Assembly (NCBI GenBank): GCA_964472785.1 | Contig: CAYYMH010000018.1 | Coordinates: 1 to 64,000, forward strand | Length of the DNA stretch: 64,000 nt | Direction of reading: 5' to 3' | Source of the DNA: CAYYMH01 sp964472785 | Lineage (GTDB): Bacteria > Zhuqueibacterota > Zhuqueibacteria > Thermofontimicrobiales > Thermofontimicrobiaceae | Part shown: in pieces, positions 1-8,660 of the stretch | How positions within the stretch are numbered: the first letter of the stretch is position 1 | How the letters are laid out: every line of letters begins with the position of its first letter | Notes under the pieces: generated by a model | Told to the model about the DNA's origin: nothing | Seen by the model: only the letters and a program-made list of their open reading frames with translations | Database searches by the model: none | Made by a program: the position numbers and the translations under genes

Positions 1-61
1 CCAAATAATTGAGACTTGGATAAAATGGCATTTCATTTTTTCATAAATAAGGAGATTTCCT

Positions 62-676
62 ATGGCAGAAAAGAAAAAATCTCAAACCATTACTCGCCGT
101 AAATTTATGAAAGGATTTGGCGGAGGCGTTGTCGGCGGCACGGTACTCGCTCGAACGTTGCCCGGTTTCAGTCAGGATAAAAAATCAGATCAGCAACCTC
201 ATGAAGGCAAAGCAATGCTCGATTTTAAAGTAAACGGAAAACGGCTCAAAATATTAGTCGAACCCCGAGCCACGTTAACAGATGTTCTCCGTGAGGAGCT
301 TCAACTTACCGGTACCAAAATCGTGTGCAATCAAGGACAGTGCGGTGGCTGCACCGTCCTTTTGGATGATAAAGCTGTCTATTCCTGCATGTTGCTGGCG
401 TTGGATGCTAACGGAAAGGAAGTGACGACCATCGAAGGTTTGATGGACGGAGAGAAGATTAATGATCTCCAGCAAGCATTTATCGACAAGGATGGGATGC
501 AGTGTGGATTTTGCACACCCGGACAAATCATGGCAGCACATGCGCTGTTGCTCGAAAATCCGCATCCTTCCCGGGATCAAGTGGTGAAAGGTATGTCCGG
601 AAATATCTGCCGTTGCGCCGCTTATCCTAAAATCGTTGATTCGGTGTTGGCAGCGGCTGAAAAGGTTTTAAAGTAA
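62..676 (+). CDS. Molybdenum hydroxylase, 2Fe-2S subunit (Tat-exported, PaoA-like)
   Basis: Iron-sulfur subunit of a xanthine dehydrogenase/aldehyde oxidoreductase-type enzyme, passing electrons from the Mo centre to FAD. A twin-arginine signal (TRRKFMKGF, residues 11-19, then a Gly/Val-rich stretch) marks export of the folded complex, as in E. coli PaoABC. The ferredoxin-like domain carries the plant-type cluster ligands C89, C94, C97 and C109. The helical domain carries the second cluster ligands C148, C151, C183 and C185. At 204 residues it has normal length for a Tat-bearing member. The start is supported by AAGGAG about 8 nt upstream. The Mo and FAD subunits follow at once, giving the order Fe-S, Mo, FAD; E. 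coli paoABC has Fe-S, FAD, Mo. The substrate cannot be read from sequence. Confidence 0.93.
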   Translation: MAEKKKSQTITRRKFMKGFGGGVVGGTVLARTLPGFSQDKKSDQQPHEGKAMLDFKVNGKRLKILVEPRATLTDVLREELQLTGTKIVCNQGQCGGCTVLLDDKAVYSCMLLALDANGKEVTTIEGLMDGEKINDLQQAFIDKDGMQCGFCTPGQIMAAHALLLENPHPSRDQVVKGMSGNICRCAAYPKIVDSVLAAAEKVLK

Positions 677-733
677 ACAGTTCATTTAATATCCATTTTT
701 GAAAACAGATGATTCAAAATAAATGGAGGAGTT

Positions 734-3028
734 ATGCCTTCAAAGAAAATTATCAAGTCAAAGTATTTTTTCGAAGAGGACTTTGTCGAATCGCTGGCTG
801 AAGTCCCCACTGAAAAGAGAGATGCGTGGGATAAAAACGCCAGGTTGAAAGTGGTCGGCAAACCACATTCCAGAGTTGACGGATACGACAAAGTAAGCGG
901 TACCGCCAGATATACTTTCGATATTCAGCTTCCGAATATGGCGCATGCCCGAACACTCCGATCGCCTTTCCCACATGCCAGAATTAAATCGATAAATACA
1001 CAGAATGCAGAGAAACTCAAGGGCGTGTTAGCTGTAATGACGCACAAAAATGCTCCGGAGATAAGATGGTATTACGGGATGAGTTTGCTTTTCGATCCGG
1101 TGGTAAAGTTCGAGGGCGATGAAGTGGCATGTGTGGTAGCGGAGACTGATAAGATTGCCGAAGATGCGTTGAAGTTGATGGAAGTAGAATATGAGCAGTT
1201 GCCGTTTGTCGTTGATGCTGGCGAAGCTATGAAAGAGGACGCACCGAAAGTTCATGAGTCAAACATCATGCGCGGTGAGCCCAGTGTTTACGAACGCGGT
1301 GACACCGAGAAGGGATTGACAGAAGCTGATGAAATTGTCGAGGATACGTTCAGTACGCAGGTCGAAGTGCACAATCCCACTGAGGTTCATTGTAGTGTCG
1401 TTGATTGGGATGGCGATTATCTGACCGTGTGGGATTCGACGCAGGGTATTTTTTCAGTAAGAGATAATGTTGCTGACAGTCTGAACATCCCAGCCAGCCA
1501 TGTCCGGATCATCAAGAAATATATGGGCGGCGCATTTGGCAGTAAACTGGCGACCGGAAAATATACCGTGATGGCTGCTTTGCTGGCTAAAAAAATTGGC
1601 AGACCGGTTAAAATCGCACTCGACCGGAAAGAAATGAATCTGGCAGTGGGTAACCGTCCCGATTCGGTACAAAAGTTAAAAGTCGCTGCCAAAAAAGACG
1701 GCAGATTAACAGCAATGATTCATGAGAGTTATGGCGCATCCGGAGCATACCCGAGCGGTGCAACGTGCAGTTGGCCTTTCCGTTCGATTTACAAATGTCC
1801 GAACGTAACAACAACAGATTATTCCGTTTACATCAATGCCGGGCCGGGCAGACCATTTCGCGCACCGGGACATGTCCAGGGTACTTTCGCGATGGATGCA
1901 ATTATTGATGAAATGGCTGAAAAACTGGGCATGGATCCGTTGGATTTTCGATTGAAAAATTATTCGGAAAAAGACCCGGTTTCGGGCAATCCATACACCA
2001 GCAAAAAATTACGCGAGTGCTACGAACAAGGTGCGGAAGCGATTGGCTGGCGCACCCGCCGGAAAGCACCGGGACGTTCACCCGGACCGATCAAAACCGG
2101 CATCGGTATGGCGTCACAAATATGGTGGGGAGGAGGCGGCCCACCGGCTTATGCTACACTGAAGTTGAACAGAGATGGGAGTGTGACGGTAATCGCCGGC
2201 ACCCAGAATCTTGGCACCGGGACATATACGTTCATTGCGCAGGTTGCTGCTGAAGTGTTGGAAATACCGATGGAAAAAATCAACGTCGTGCTTGGCGACA
2301 CGGCAGTCGCACCATATGGACCATCCAGTGGAGGAAGCACAACAGCTCAGTCAATTTCGCCGGCGGTTCGGGATGCAGCCGAACAGATGAAGGAAAAACT
2401 GATGTCCGGTGCTGCGGCGATTTTGGAGCAGCCGGAAGAAAAACTGGTTTATGAAAAAGGCACAGTTTATTCCAGAGAAGATAAATCAAAAAAAGTCGCT
2501 ATTTCAAAAATCATTCGCGAAATGGGTGAGCGGGTCATGATTACGACCGGCGCACGCTCGGCAAATCCCGATGGCTATGCCATTAATTCTTTCGGCGCTC
2601 AGTTTGCTGAAGTCGAGGTGGATACTGAAACCGGAAAAGTGACCGTGAAAAAGGTTGTTGCCGCCCATGATGTCGGTCGAATTCTTAATCGAAAAACAGC
2701 CGAGAATCAATTTCAAGGAGGTATCATTCAGGGGATCGGTTTTGCACTCATGGAAAATCGTGTTATCGATCAATATACTGGAAAAGTCCTCACAACTAAT
2801 CTGCATGATTATAAAATGCCAACAGTGATGGACTCCCCTGAAGTGGAATTAATTATTGTCAGCGAAGGCGACCCACTTATCAGCAATACGGGTGTAAAAG
2901 GCATTGGCGAACCGGCGATAATTCCGACTCCGGGGGCTATCGGAAATGCAATTTATAATGCGATTGGTGTTCGGGTGAAGAGCCTGCCCATTACGCCGGA
3001 TAAAGTTTTGCATGCGTTGTATGGCTAA
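734..3028 (+). CDS. Molybdenum hydroxylase, molybdopterin-binding catalytic subunit
   Basis: Large catalytic subunit (764 aa) of the xanthine oxidase superfamily, binding the Mo-pterin cofactor and hydroxylating an aldehyde or heterocycle. It has the ald_Xan_dh_C hammerhead domain (about residues 45-160) followed by the Mo-binding domains. Recognisable blocks are the GGAFGSK loop, the glycine-rich GGGGPPAYA stretch, GPSSGGSTT, and the C-terminal GVKGIGEP containing the expected catalytic glutamate (E726). It has no signal peptide of its own and would be co-exported with the Tat-bearing Fe-S subunit. GGAGG sits 6 nt before the ATG. It lies 57 bp after the Fe-S gene and 26 bp before the FAD gene, so it is clearly one operon. 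The general role is secure; xanthine, aldehyde or aromatic substrate is undetermined. Confidence 0.93.
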   Translation: MPSKKIIKSKYFFEEDFVESLAEVPTEKRDAWDKNARLKVVGKPHSRVDGYDKVSGTARYTFDIQLPNMAHARTLRSPFPHARIKSINTQNAEKLKGVLAVMTHKNAPEIRWYYGMSLLFDPVVKFEGDEVACVVAETDKIAEDALKLMEVEYEQLPFVVDAGEAMKEDAPKVHESNIMRGEPSVYERGDTEKGLTEADEIVEDTFSTQVEVHNPTEVHCSVVDWDGDYLTVWDSTQGIFSVRDNVADSLNIPASHVRIIKKYMGGAFGSKLATGKYTVMAALLAKKIGRPVKIALDRKEMNLAVGNRPDSVQKLKVAAKKDGRLTAMIHESYGASGAYPSGATCSWPFRSIYKCPNVTTTDYSVYINAGPGRPFRAPGHVQGTFAMDAIIDEMAEKLGMDPLDFRLKNYSEKDPVSGNPYTSKKLRECYEQGAEAIGWRTRRKAPGRSPGPIKTGIGMASQIWWGGGGPPAYATLKLNRDGSVTVIAGTQNLGTGTYTFIAQVAAEVLEIPMEKINVVLGDTAVAPYGPSSGGSTTAQSISPAVRDAAEQMKEKLMSGAAAILEQPEEKLVYEKGTVYSREDKSKKVAISKIIREMGERVMITTGARSANPDGYAINSFGAQFAEVEVDTETGKVTVKKVVAAHDVGRILNRKTAENQFQGGIIQGIGFALMENRVIDQYTGKVLTTNLHDYKMPTVMDSPEVELIIVSEGDPLISNTGVKGIGEPAIIPTPGAIGNAIYNAIGVRVKSLPITPDKVLHALYG

Positions 3029-3054
3029 TAATTGAAAAAAATCGGAGTGATCCA

Positions 3055-4038
3055 ATGAATAAATTTGAATATCTTCAACCAAAAAATTTAGCAGAAGCCA
3101 GTGTATTTTTAGGTGATGACTGGAAAAAACAACTTCTGTTAGCGGGTGGAACAGATTTAGTCGGACTGATGAAAGACAATGTTGAAAAACCTGAAAAGGT
3201 AGTCAATCTGAAATCGGTCACTGATCTGGACAGGATATCCTACCAACCCGGTCAGGGATTGCGAATCGGTGCATTGGTGACGATAACCGAATTGATGAAA
3301 CATCCGGTGATTAAGGAAAAATTTACCGTGATAAATCAGGCTGCTCAAAAAATAGCGTCGCCTCAACTGAGGAATGTGGGGACAGTCGGCGGCAATCTGT
3401 GTCAGCGACCGCGCTGCTGGTATTATCGCGGAGATTTTGATTGCCTGCGAAAGGGCGGTGACGTGTGCTTTGCTGTTGACGGGAGCAATAAATATCACTG
3501 CGTTGTTGGTGGCGGCCCCTGTTTTATTGTTCATCAGTCAGATCTCGCTGTTGCTCTGTTAGTTCTGGATGCTGTAGTGACGATGTTTGACGGTGAAAAT
3601 CAAATTAAATTACCGCTAAAGGATTTCTTTGTATTGCCGGATAAAAATGTGGAACGCGAGAATATTCTGGAACCGAATCAGATCGTGACCGGAATTTATG
3701 TGCCGGAGCCGACAAAAAATACGGTAAGCGGTTACATTAAATTCATGGAGCGTTCGACATGGGATTTTGCTATTGTAAGTGTGGCGGCAGTGCTGGAAAG
3801 AACAAATGGTGTCATCAAACAAGGAAAAATCGCATTAGGTGGCGTGGCGCCGAAACCGTGGACCGACAAAAATTTCAACAGCAATCTTAAAGGATTTAAA
3901 TTAACTGAAGAAAATATAAATCGAGTAGCCAGTCAAGCCCTGTCAGATGCGGAGCCAATGAAAGAGAATGGCTTTAAAATAAAGCTGGCGCAGAATCTTA
4001 TTAAAAAATTAATTAAAAATTTATCAGACCATGGATAA
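3055..4038 (+). CDS. Molybdenum hydroxylase, FAD subunit with extra Cys cluster (PaoB-like)
   Basis: FAD-binding medium subunit (327 aa, CoxM/CutM type). The FAD signature LLAGGTDL lies near residues 28-35 and the NVGTVGGNL loop near 107-115. Just after that loop is an insertion rich in cysteine: C116, C121, C130, C138, C149 and C156. This matches the position of the extra 4Fe-4S-binding loop known from PaoB and 4-hydroxybenzoyl-CoA reductase beta subunits, so a cluster here is likely. The CO_deh_flav_C domain follows (about 215-325). GGAG precedes the ATG by 8 nt. It is the last of the three structural genes; the small redox gene at 4139 starts 100 bp later with no terminator visible between them. 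Confidence 0.92.
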   Translation: MNKFEYLQPKNLAEASVFLGDDWKKQLLLAGGTDLVGLMKDNVEKPEKVVNLKSVTDLDRISYQPGQGLRIGALVTITELMKHPVIKEKFTVINQAAQKIASPQLRNVGTVGGNLCQRPRCWYYRGDFDCLRKGGDVCFAVDGSNKYHCVVGGGPCFIVHQSDLAVALLVLDAVVTMFDGENQIKLPLKDFFVLPDKNVERENILEPNQIVTGIYVPEPTKNTVSGYIKFMERSTWDFAIVSVAAVLERTNGVIKQGKIALGGVAPKPWTDKNFNSNLKGFKLTEENINRVASQALSDAEPMKENGFKIKLAQNLIKKLIKNLSDHG

Positions 4039-4138
4039 AATTTATATTGGTTGAATCTTTTCTAAACCAGTTACATCTATTAGAAATTAGGCAAAATCAT
4101 TTTAATTCGAAAACCTCAAAATGGAAAGGATTGAGCTG

Positions 4139-4360
4139 ATGATTACCAAAAAGACAAAGATTTCAGAGATTGTGTATAGCTATCCGGAATTGATCGATGA
4201 GTTAGAAAAATATGGAATTTACTGTTTCTCTTGAGGCGGTCACCCGGCATGGGGTACGCTTGAGTTGCAAGCGCAAATCAGAAATATTGAAAATATTGAT
4301 AAGCTTATTGAGAAATTGAACGATATACTCCAATTGAGTGAAAAGAGAAAAGCCAATTAA
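4139..4360 (+). CDS. DUF1858-like CxxU redox protein, putative selenoprotein (in-frame TGA)
   Basis: A 73-codon reading frame interrupted only by TGA at 4232-4234. Translation on both sides gives one continuous DUF1858-type domain (related to the hybrid-cluster-protein-associated redox disulfide family): VYSYPELIDELEKYGIYC, then F, S, the TGA codon, then GGHPAWGTLE and a helical tail. In this family the motif is normally CxxC; here C29 is followed by TGA at position 32, so the redox pair would be Cys-x-x-Sec. GGAAAGGA lies 8 nt before the ATG; an alternative in-frame ATG at 4121 lacks such a site. A hairpin follows the TGA (4235-4260), and a strong terminator begins 25 bp after the TAA at 4358, which fits translation through the TGA. 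Alternatives are a nonsense mutation or a sequencing error. No selenocysteine machinery genes are in this window. Confidence 0.8.
4235..4260 (+). promoter_or_regulatory. Candidate bacterial SECIS hairpin
   Basis: Directly after the in-frame TGA, GGCG (4235-4238) pairs with CGCU (4257-4260), and ACCC (4242-4245) pairs with GGGU (4252-4255). An asymmetric internal loop separates the stems, and the 6-nt apical loop GGCAUG contains G residues. A stem-loop with an apical G about 12-17 nt past the UGA is roughly where bacterial SelB-recognised SECIS elements sit. The fold was made by eye and no energy was calculated. Confidence 0.5.
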
Positions 4361-4384
4361 AATCAAATTTAAAATGTTAAAAGT

Positions 4385-4424
4385 AATGCAGAGTTGATGG
4401 CGTTGCCATTAGTTCTGCATTTTT
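4385..4424 (+). terminator. Rho-independent terminator after the DUF1858 gene
   Basis: TGCAGA and ATGGC arms close around GTT with matching GCCAT and TCTGCA arms, followed by a T run. It lies 25 bp beyond the TAA at 4358, closing the molybdenum hydroxylase / DUF1858 transcription unit and implying that the small gene is read to the TAA, not to the TGA. Confidence 0.8.
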
Positions 4425-4652
4425 ATATTAAGTGAAGTCGTTTTTCGTTCACGAATCGTCAATGGACTCTTCAAATAGAGAAAAATTCCTTGAATATTAC
4501 AAAAAAAATTTTTAATTTAAGAATATTATTATGTTGATTTTTAATTAAAGGTGACTATCTTTTGTCTATTCTATATTTTAAAAAATAAATAAATAAAATT
4601 TGAATAAAATACAAAATTAAGTAAATCATTCACAAAAAAATGGAGTAGATTT

Positions 4653-6998
4653 ATGGTTGCTCAATCCGAATCCGTCGAACAGAGATATCAGCAGCTTGAA
4701 AAACATTTTGATAAATGGGAAAAGCTCAAAGATATGGTTGATCAGTGCATCGACATGATGTTGAATTTACGCCAGAGTGGTCACCCGGGTGGCTCCAGGT
4801 CCAAAGTTCACATGCTGTTGACGACGATGCTCAGTGGTATTATGCGCTATGACATTCGAAATCCGGAAAAGCGATTCTCGGATCGTTTTATTTTGGTTGC
4901 CGGTCACACGATTCCGTTGGTTTATGCTGTGCTGGCAGTGTTGAATGAGGCGCTGCGACGAAAATTTGAACAAACCGGAGACAAAATCTATCAAATTACC
5001 GGGGAACCGGAAAAGGCGCTTTATTGGGAAGATTTACTCACGCTGAGGCATAATGGCGGATTGCCCGGTCACGCGGAACAAGCCGGAAAGACCATGTTTT
5101 TGAAATTTAACACCGGTCCGTCGGGTCACGGATCACCGGTCGCTGCCGGCGAAGCCACGGCACTCAAAATAGCCGGAGCTGATGATGTTCGCGTTTTTGC
5201 CATCGAAGGCGAGGGCGGAACCACAGCCGGCGCTATTCACGAGACTCAAAATTCTGCCTGGGGATTAGGATTGAACAATCTCTATTTTCTGATTGACTGG
5301 AACGATTTCGGAATTGATAATCATCCGATCAGTGCAATCGTCCACGGCTCTCCTGATGATTGGTTTGGCGCCCATGGCTGGCGAGTTTTTGGAACAGAAA
5401 AAGGAATGCAATGGGATTCAGTCGCGAAAACATTAGTGGAAATGATTTACAGCGAGAATAAAGAAATGCAGCCTAATGTGAGCTGGTTCAAAACCAAAAA
5501 AGGGCGTCAATACGGGATTTACGATAATAAATCTCACGGCAGCCCTCACAAACCGATGAACAGTCCCGGCTTCTGGGAAACGACAAAAATCTTCACCGAA
5601 CGTTACAACATCGAATTTGAAGGATTCGGCAAGGAAGCACCACCGACTCACAAAGAACAAGTTGAGCAGACGCGCACCAATCTAAGTCGCGTTTTTGAAC
5701 TATACGATCAGGACGAAGGGTTACTGAATTACGTTGCAGATACGCTGGTAAATTTAGGCGAATCGATTCCCGAGAGCAAAACCTCCCTGTATTATGATTT
5801 TGATAAAAATCCGTTTAACGACCCGGTGTTCACCGATTACAAAAATTTTCCATCTGATATATTTGTCAAACCTGGTGAAAAAGCACCCAATCGAGCTGGT
5901 CTGGCAAAATTCGGTGCCTGGATCAATGCAGAATGCAAAAAGCGATATGGCAGACCCATGTTTATTGCCATGTCTGCTGATCTGGCAGATTCGACCAATA
6001 TTTCTGGATTTGCAAAGGGCTACGGAGATTTTGAAGGTTTTGGTGCTTACGAACGAAACGAAAATCCACGGGGTTGTCTATTGCCTCAGGGGATTACTGA
6101 ATTCGCTAATTCCGGAATTTCAGCCGGCATTGCTACCGTGAATTTAGCCGATAAGCCGTTTGAGGAGTTTAATGGATTTTATTCGACGTGCTCCACTTAC
6201 GGTTCCTTCGTGTATTTGAAATACGGGCCAATGCGATTGTTTAGCCAATTGAATCAGGATTCTGAAATCAAAACCGGTAAAGTGCTCTGGATTGCCGGTC
6301 ATTCCGGCCCCGAAACCGCAGAAGATTCGCGAACCCATTTTGGGATTTTTTCACCAGGGATCATGCAAATGTTTCCCGAGGGACAGGTGATTAATTTGTA
6401 TCCCTGGGAGCACAATGAAGTGGCGCCTGCTATCGCAGCGGCAATGGCGACTGACAAACCAATTATTGCGCTCCACCTAACTCGTCCGCCAGTGGAAATT
6501 CCTGACCGGGAAAAGCTGGGTATGGCTTCCCATTTGGATGCGGCAAAAGGGGCGTATATTATTCGAGATTACCGAAATGATTTACCGAAAATGGGTTGTA
6601 TTTTCGTGCAGGGTACCAGTACGACAGCTAATATTTTAAAAATCCTCTCCAAGTTGGATGCGGCAAAACTCAATGTGAAACTAATCGCCGCTGTGAGCTA
6701 TGAATTGTTTAAAATGCAACCGGAAAGTTATCAGCAGCAAATCGTTTCTGAAAAGGACTGGTTGGATTCGACCGTAGCGACCAATGCAGCACGGCGGAAT
6801 ATGCACGATTGGCTGTACACTAAAGTTTCCGAAGAATATGCCATGTCGTCAGATTGGGATAATCGCTGGCGCACTGGCGGTTCTGTGGAAGAGCTCTGTG
6901 AAGAAGCACATATCTCACCGGACTGGCTGTTTAAAGGGATTGAAAAGTTTGTCAAAGAGCGGGATAGACGGTTAGAGCGAATTAAATCGGCATTGTAA
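4653..6998 (+). CDS. Transketolase-family thiamine diphosphate enzyme
   Basis: A 781-residue protein with the full transketolase architecture. The N-terminal pyrophosphate domain has QSGHPGGSRS near residue 42 and the ThDP/Mg site EGEGGTTAGAIHE... with a later ND pair (about residues 190-225). The pyrimidine domain has GITEFANSGISAGIA (about 480-495) and the C-terminal domain has WRTGGS. Family members shuttle two-carbon units in the pentose phosphate pathway. The sequence differs from textbook TktA (EGEGG in place of GDG, about 110 residues longer), so the exact substrate should not be assumed. GGAG precedes the ATG by 8 nt, and the upstream 230 bp is very AT-rich. It stands alone between the DUF1858 and hypA units. 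Confidence 0.85.
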   Translation: MVAQSESVEQRYQQLEKHFDKWEKLKDMVDQCIDMMLNLRQSGHPGGSRSKVHMLLTTMLSGIMRYDIRNPEKRFSDRFILVAGHTIPLVYAVLAVLNEALRRKFEQTGDKIYQITGEPEKALYWEDLLTLRHNGGLPGHAEQAGKTMFLKFNTGPSGHGSPVAAGEATALKIAGADDVRVFAIEGEGGTTAGAIHETQNSAWGLGLNNLYFLIDWNDFGIDNHPISAIVHGSPDDWFGAHGWRVFGTEKGMQWDSVAKTLVEMIYSENKEMQPNVSWFKTKKGRQYGIYDNKSHGSPHKPMNSPGFWETTKIFTERYNIEFEGFGKEAPPTHKEQVEQTRTNLSRVFELYDQDEGLLNYVADTLVNLGESIPESKTSLYYDFDKNPFNDPVFTDYKNFPSDIFVKPGEKAPNRAGLAKFGAWINAECKKRYGRPMFIAMSADLADSTNISGFAKGYGDFEGFGAYERNENPRGCLLPQGITEFANSGISAGIATVNLADKPFEEFNGFYSTCSTYGSFVYLKYGPMRLFSQLNQDSEIKTGKVLWIAGHSGPETAEDSRTHFGIFSPGIMQMFPEGQVINLYPWEHNEVAPAIAAAMATDKPIIALHLTRPPVEIPDREKLGMASHLDAAKGAYIIRDYRNDLPKMGCIFVQGTSTTANILKILSKLDAAKLNVKLIAAVSYELFKMQPESYQQQIVSEKDWLDSTVATNAARRNMHDWLYTKVSEEYAMSSDWDNRWRTGGSVEELCEEAHISPDWLFKGIEKFVKERDRRLERIKSAL

Positions 6999-7161
6999 AG
7001 GTGGTTGGTAAAAAGCGAAAGCGCTTTGGAACAGGCTTCTTCTTTTTTCGAGCGGGATACGGATGATGAATATGAGATGGGACATTTTTCTGGGGGGCGC
7101 TTGCGGATTTAAGAACTATCTGGCCTCATCGAACTGATATCAGAGGAGGCAAATCTGAACC

Positions 7162-7503
7162 ATGCATGAATTTTCGATCATCGAAAACATTATCGAAATT
7201 GTCTTGCAGGAAATGCCCAAACATAATTTGAAAAAAGTCGAAACGGTGTCCCTGCGAATCGGAGAGATGCGTCAGGTTGTCCCGGAAGCGATGCATTTTG
7301 GTTTCGAATGTATCAGCAAAAACACGCCGCTGGAAGGCGCTCAGTTGAATATCGAAAATGTACCCATCACCGGACGTTGCAGTAAATGCGGGCATGAGCT
7401 TCAGCTCAACAGTTGGCTGGAGAACTGCCCGCAATGCCAGCATTCCAAAATAGACATTATTTCCGGCAAGGAATTGGAAATCGCTGAATTTGAAGGGTCA
7501 TAA
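7162..7503 (+). CDS. hypA: Hydrogenase nickel incorporation protein HypA
   Basis: A 113-residue nickel metallochaperone for [NiFe] hydrogenase maturation. The N-terminal MHE supplies the nickel-binding His2. The zinc site is C73xxC76 and C89xxC92, and length is as expected for HypA/HybF. A GAGGAGG element lies about 12 nt before the ATG, a longer spacing than usual. No hydrogenase structural gene and no hypB, C, D, E or F gene is in the window, so this is an orphan copy here. Its flanks are the transketolase-family gene and a patatin gene. Confidence 0.9.
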   Translation: MHEFSIIENIIEIVLQEMPKHNLKKVETVSLRIGEMRQVVPEAMHFGFECISKNTPLEGAQLNIENVPITGRCSKCGHELQLNSWLENCPQCQHSKIDIISGKELEIAEFEGS

Positions 7504-7715
7504 GATTTCAGGGGATTGTTTGAAAATCGAATCAAATTATTTTTTTAAGAAACTTATTTTTAAACATAGAGATTCCGGAAAACGCCAGAAATCGTCGGAA
7601 CTGCAATAACACAAAATAAATTATCGTATTTTGAGCTGATAGCTGAATGCTAATTGCTGAAAGCCTTTTTATGTTTCTTGAAAGTTTAAAAAATAAAATA
7701 ATCAAAAGTGATCCG

Positions 7716-8486
7716 ATGAAAAAATTAAAACGAAAAAAGAAAATTGGACTTGCTTTAGGCGGAGGCGCTGTGTTGGGCGCTGCCCATATTGGGGTGCTAA
7801 AAGCAATTGAAGAATTTGAAATTGAAATCGCATGTATCGCCGGCACGAGTATTGGCGCATTTGCCGCCGCTTTTTATGCTTTTGGTAAAAAGTCGGATGA
7901 GATTGAAAGGTTGACCAAAAAGTTGGATTGGCTTGATATTTCCCGTTTATCGTTATCTCAATTCGGCTTGTTGTCAAACGAAAAATTAGGGAATATCATT
8001 AAAGACGCATTGGGTGATGTGAAATTTGAAGAGGCGGAGATTCCGCTTGCCATGGTTGCTGTGGACATTGGCAAAGGAGAAAAAGTGATTTTAAAAGAGG
8101 GAAAAGTCGCTGAATCCGTCATGTCAAGCACGTGCATCCCGGGAGTTTTTATTCCGGTGGAAATTGACAACCGTTTATTGGTCGATGGTGGTGTGATGGA
8201 GAACGTCCCGATTACGCCGCTGGAAGAGATGAACGCCGATCAGATTATCGGAGTCGATTTGAATGCGAAACACAAATTCAAAAAGCCTGAGAATATTATT
8301 GATGTGCTTGTAAATACGTTTGATATTACGTTACTGAACGCGACGAAAATTCAGACCGAAGAAGCGGATGTGCTTATCGCTCCGGATTTGTCGTCATTCA
8401 ATTTAGTGGATACGGATCAGATTGACGATCTGATTAAAATCGGCTATGCGGAAGCAAAAGAGGTGTTGGGCAAAGTTGTAAAGTGA
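7716..8486 (+). CDS. Patatin-like phospholipase (RssA-type)
   Basis: A 256-residue patatin-domain serine acyl hydrolase. The oxyanion motif GGGAVLG is at residues 15-21, the nucleophile elbow GTSIG at 43-47 (Ser45) and the Asp dyad motif DGG at 157-159. There is no signal peptide, so it is presumably cytosolic and acts on membrane or lysophospholipids. The frame opens further upstream (ATG at 7647 and 7671), but those 23 residues look unlike the family and no clear ribosome-binding site selects any start; 7716 puts the conserved core at the usual distance from the N-terminus. It has no operon partners. Confidence 0.85.
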   Translation: MKKLKRKKKIGLALGGGAVLGAAHIGVLKAIEEFEIEIACIAGTSIGAFAAAFYAFGKKSDEIERLTKKLDWLDISRLSLSQFGLLSNEKLGNIIKDALGDVKFEEAEIPLAMVAVDIGKGEKVILKEGKVAESVMSSTCIPGVFIPVEIDNRLLVDGGVMENVPITPLEEMNADQIIGVDLNAKHKFKKPENIIDVLVNTFDITLLNATKIQTEEADVLIAPDLSSFNLVDTDQIDDLIKIGYAEAKEVLGKVVK

Positions 8487-8522
8487 AGATAGATGAATGG
8501 TGACTATTCAGATAAAAAAAAT

Positions 8523-8554
8523 GCCACAGAGACATAGAGAGCACAGAGGCATTT
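8523..8554. repeat. Dispersed CACAGAG-type intergenic repeat
   Basis: GCCACAGAGACATAGAGAGC followed by ACAGAGGCATTT. The same degenerate sequence recurs, in either orientation, near 11494-11532 and several times in 61171-61553. It is non-coding and belongs to a family scattered through intergenic DNA here. Confidence 0.6.
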
Positions 8555-8580
8555 CAATAATTATTTATACTCACAACAAA

Positions 8581-8595
8581 GTGGTTTTAAGATTT
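8581..8595. repeat. Copy of the GTGGTTTTAAGATTT terminal repeat
   Basis: The same 14-15 bp sequence forms both arms of the inverted-repeat element at 55258-55345. Here only one arm is obvious, just outside the IS4-type remnant. Confidence 0.45.
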
Positions 8596-8660
8596 TTCAG
8601 TTTTCTAACTGTTGAGAAAACATTATTTGTTTTTTCTACTTAGTTTCATTTTATTTAGCC

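Noticed and set aside
4121..4234. Short ORF ending at the TGA as a complete 38-codon gene
   Set aside because: It would end in the middle of the DUF1858 redox motif, while family-like sequence continues in frame to a TAA followed by a terminator.
7011..7027. AAAGCG/CGCTTT hairpin as terminator of the transketolase-family gene
   Set aside because: Short stem and the T-rich stretch is about 15 nt away; too weak to call.
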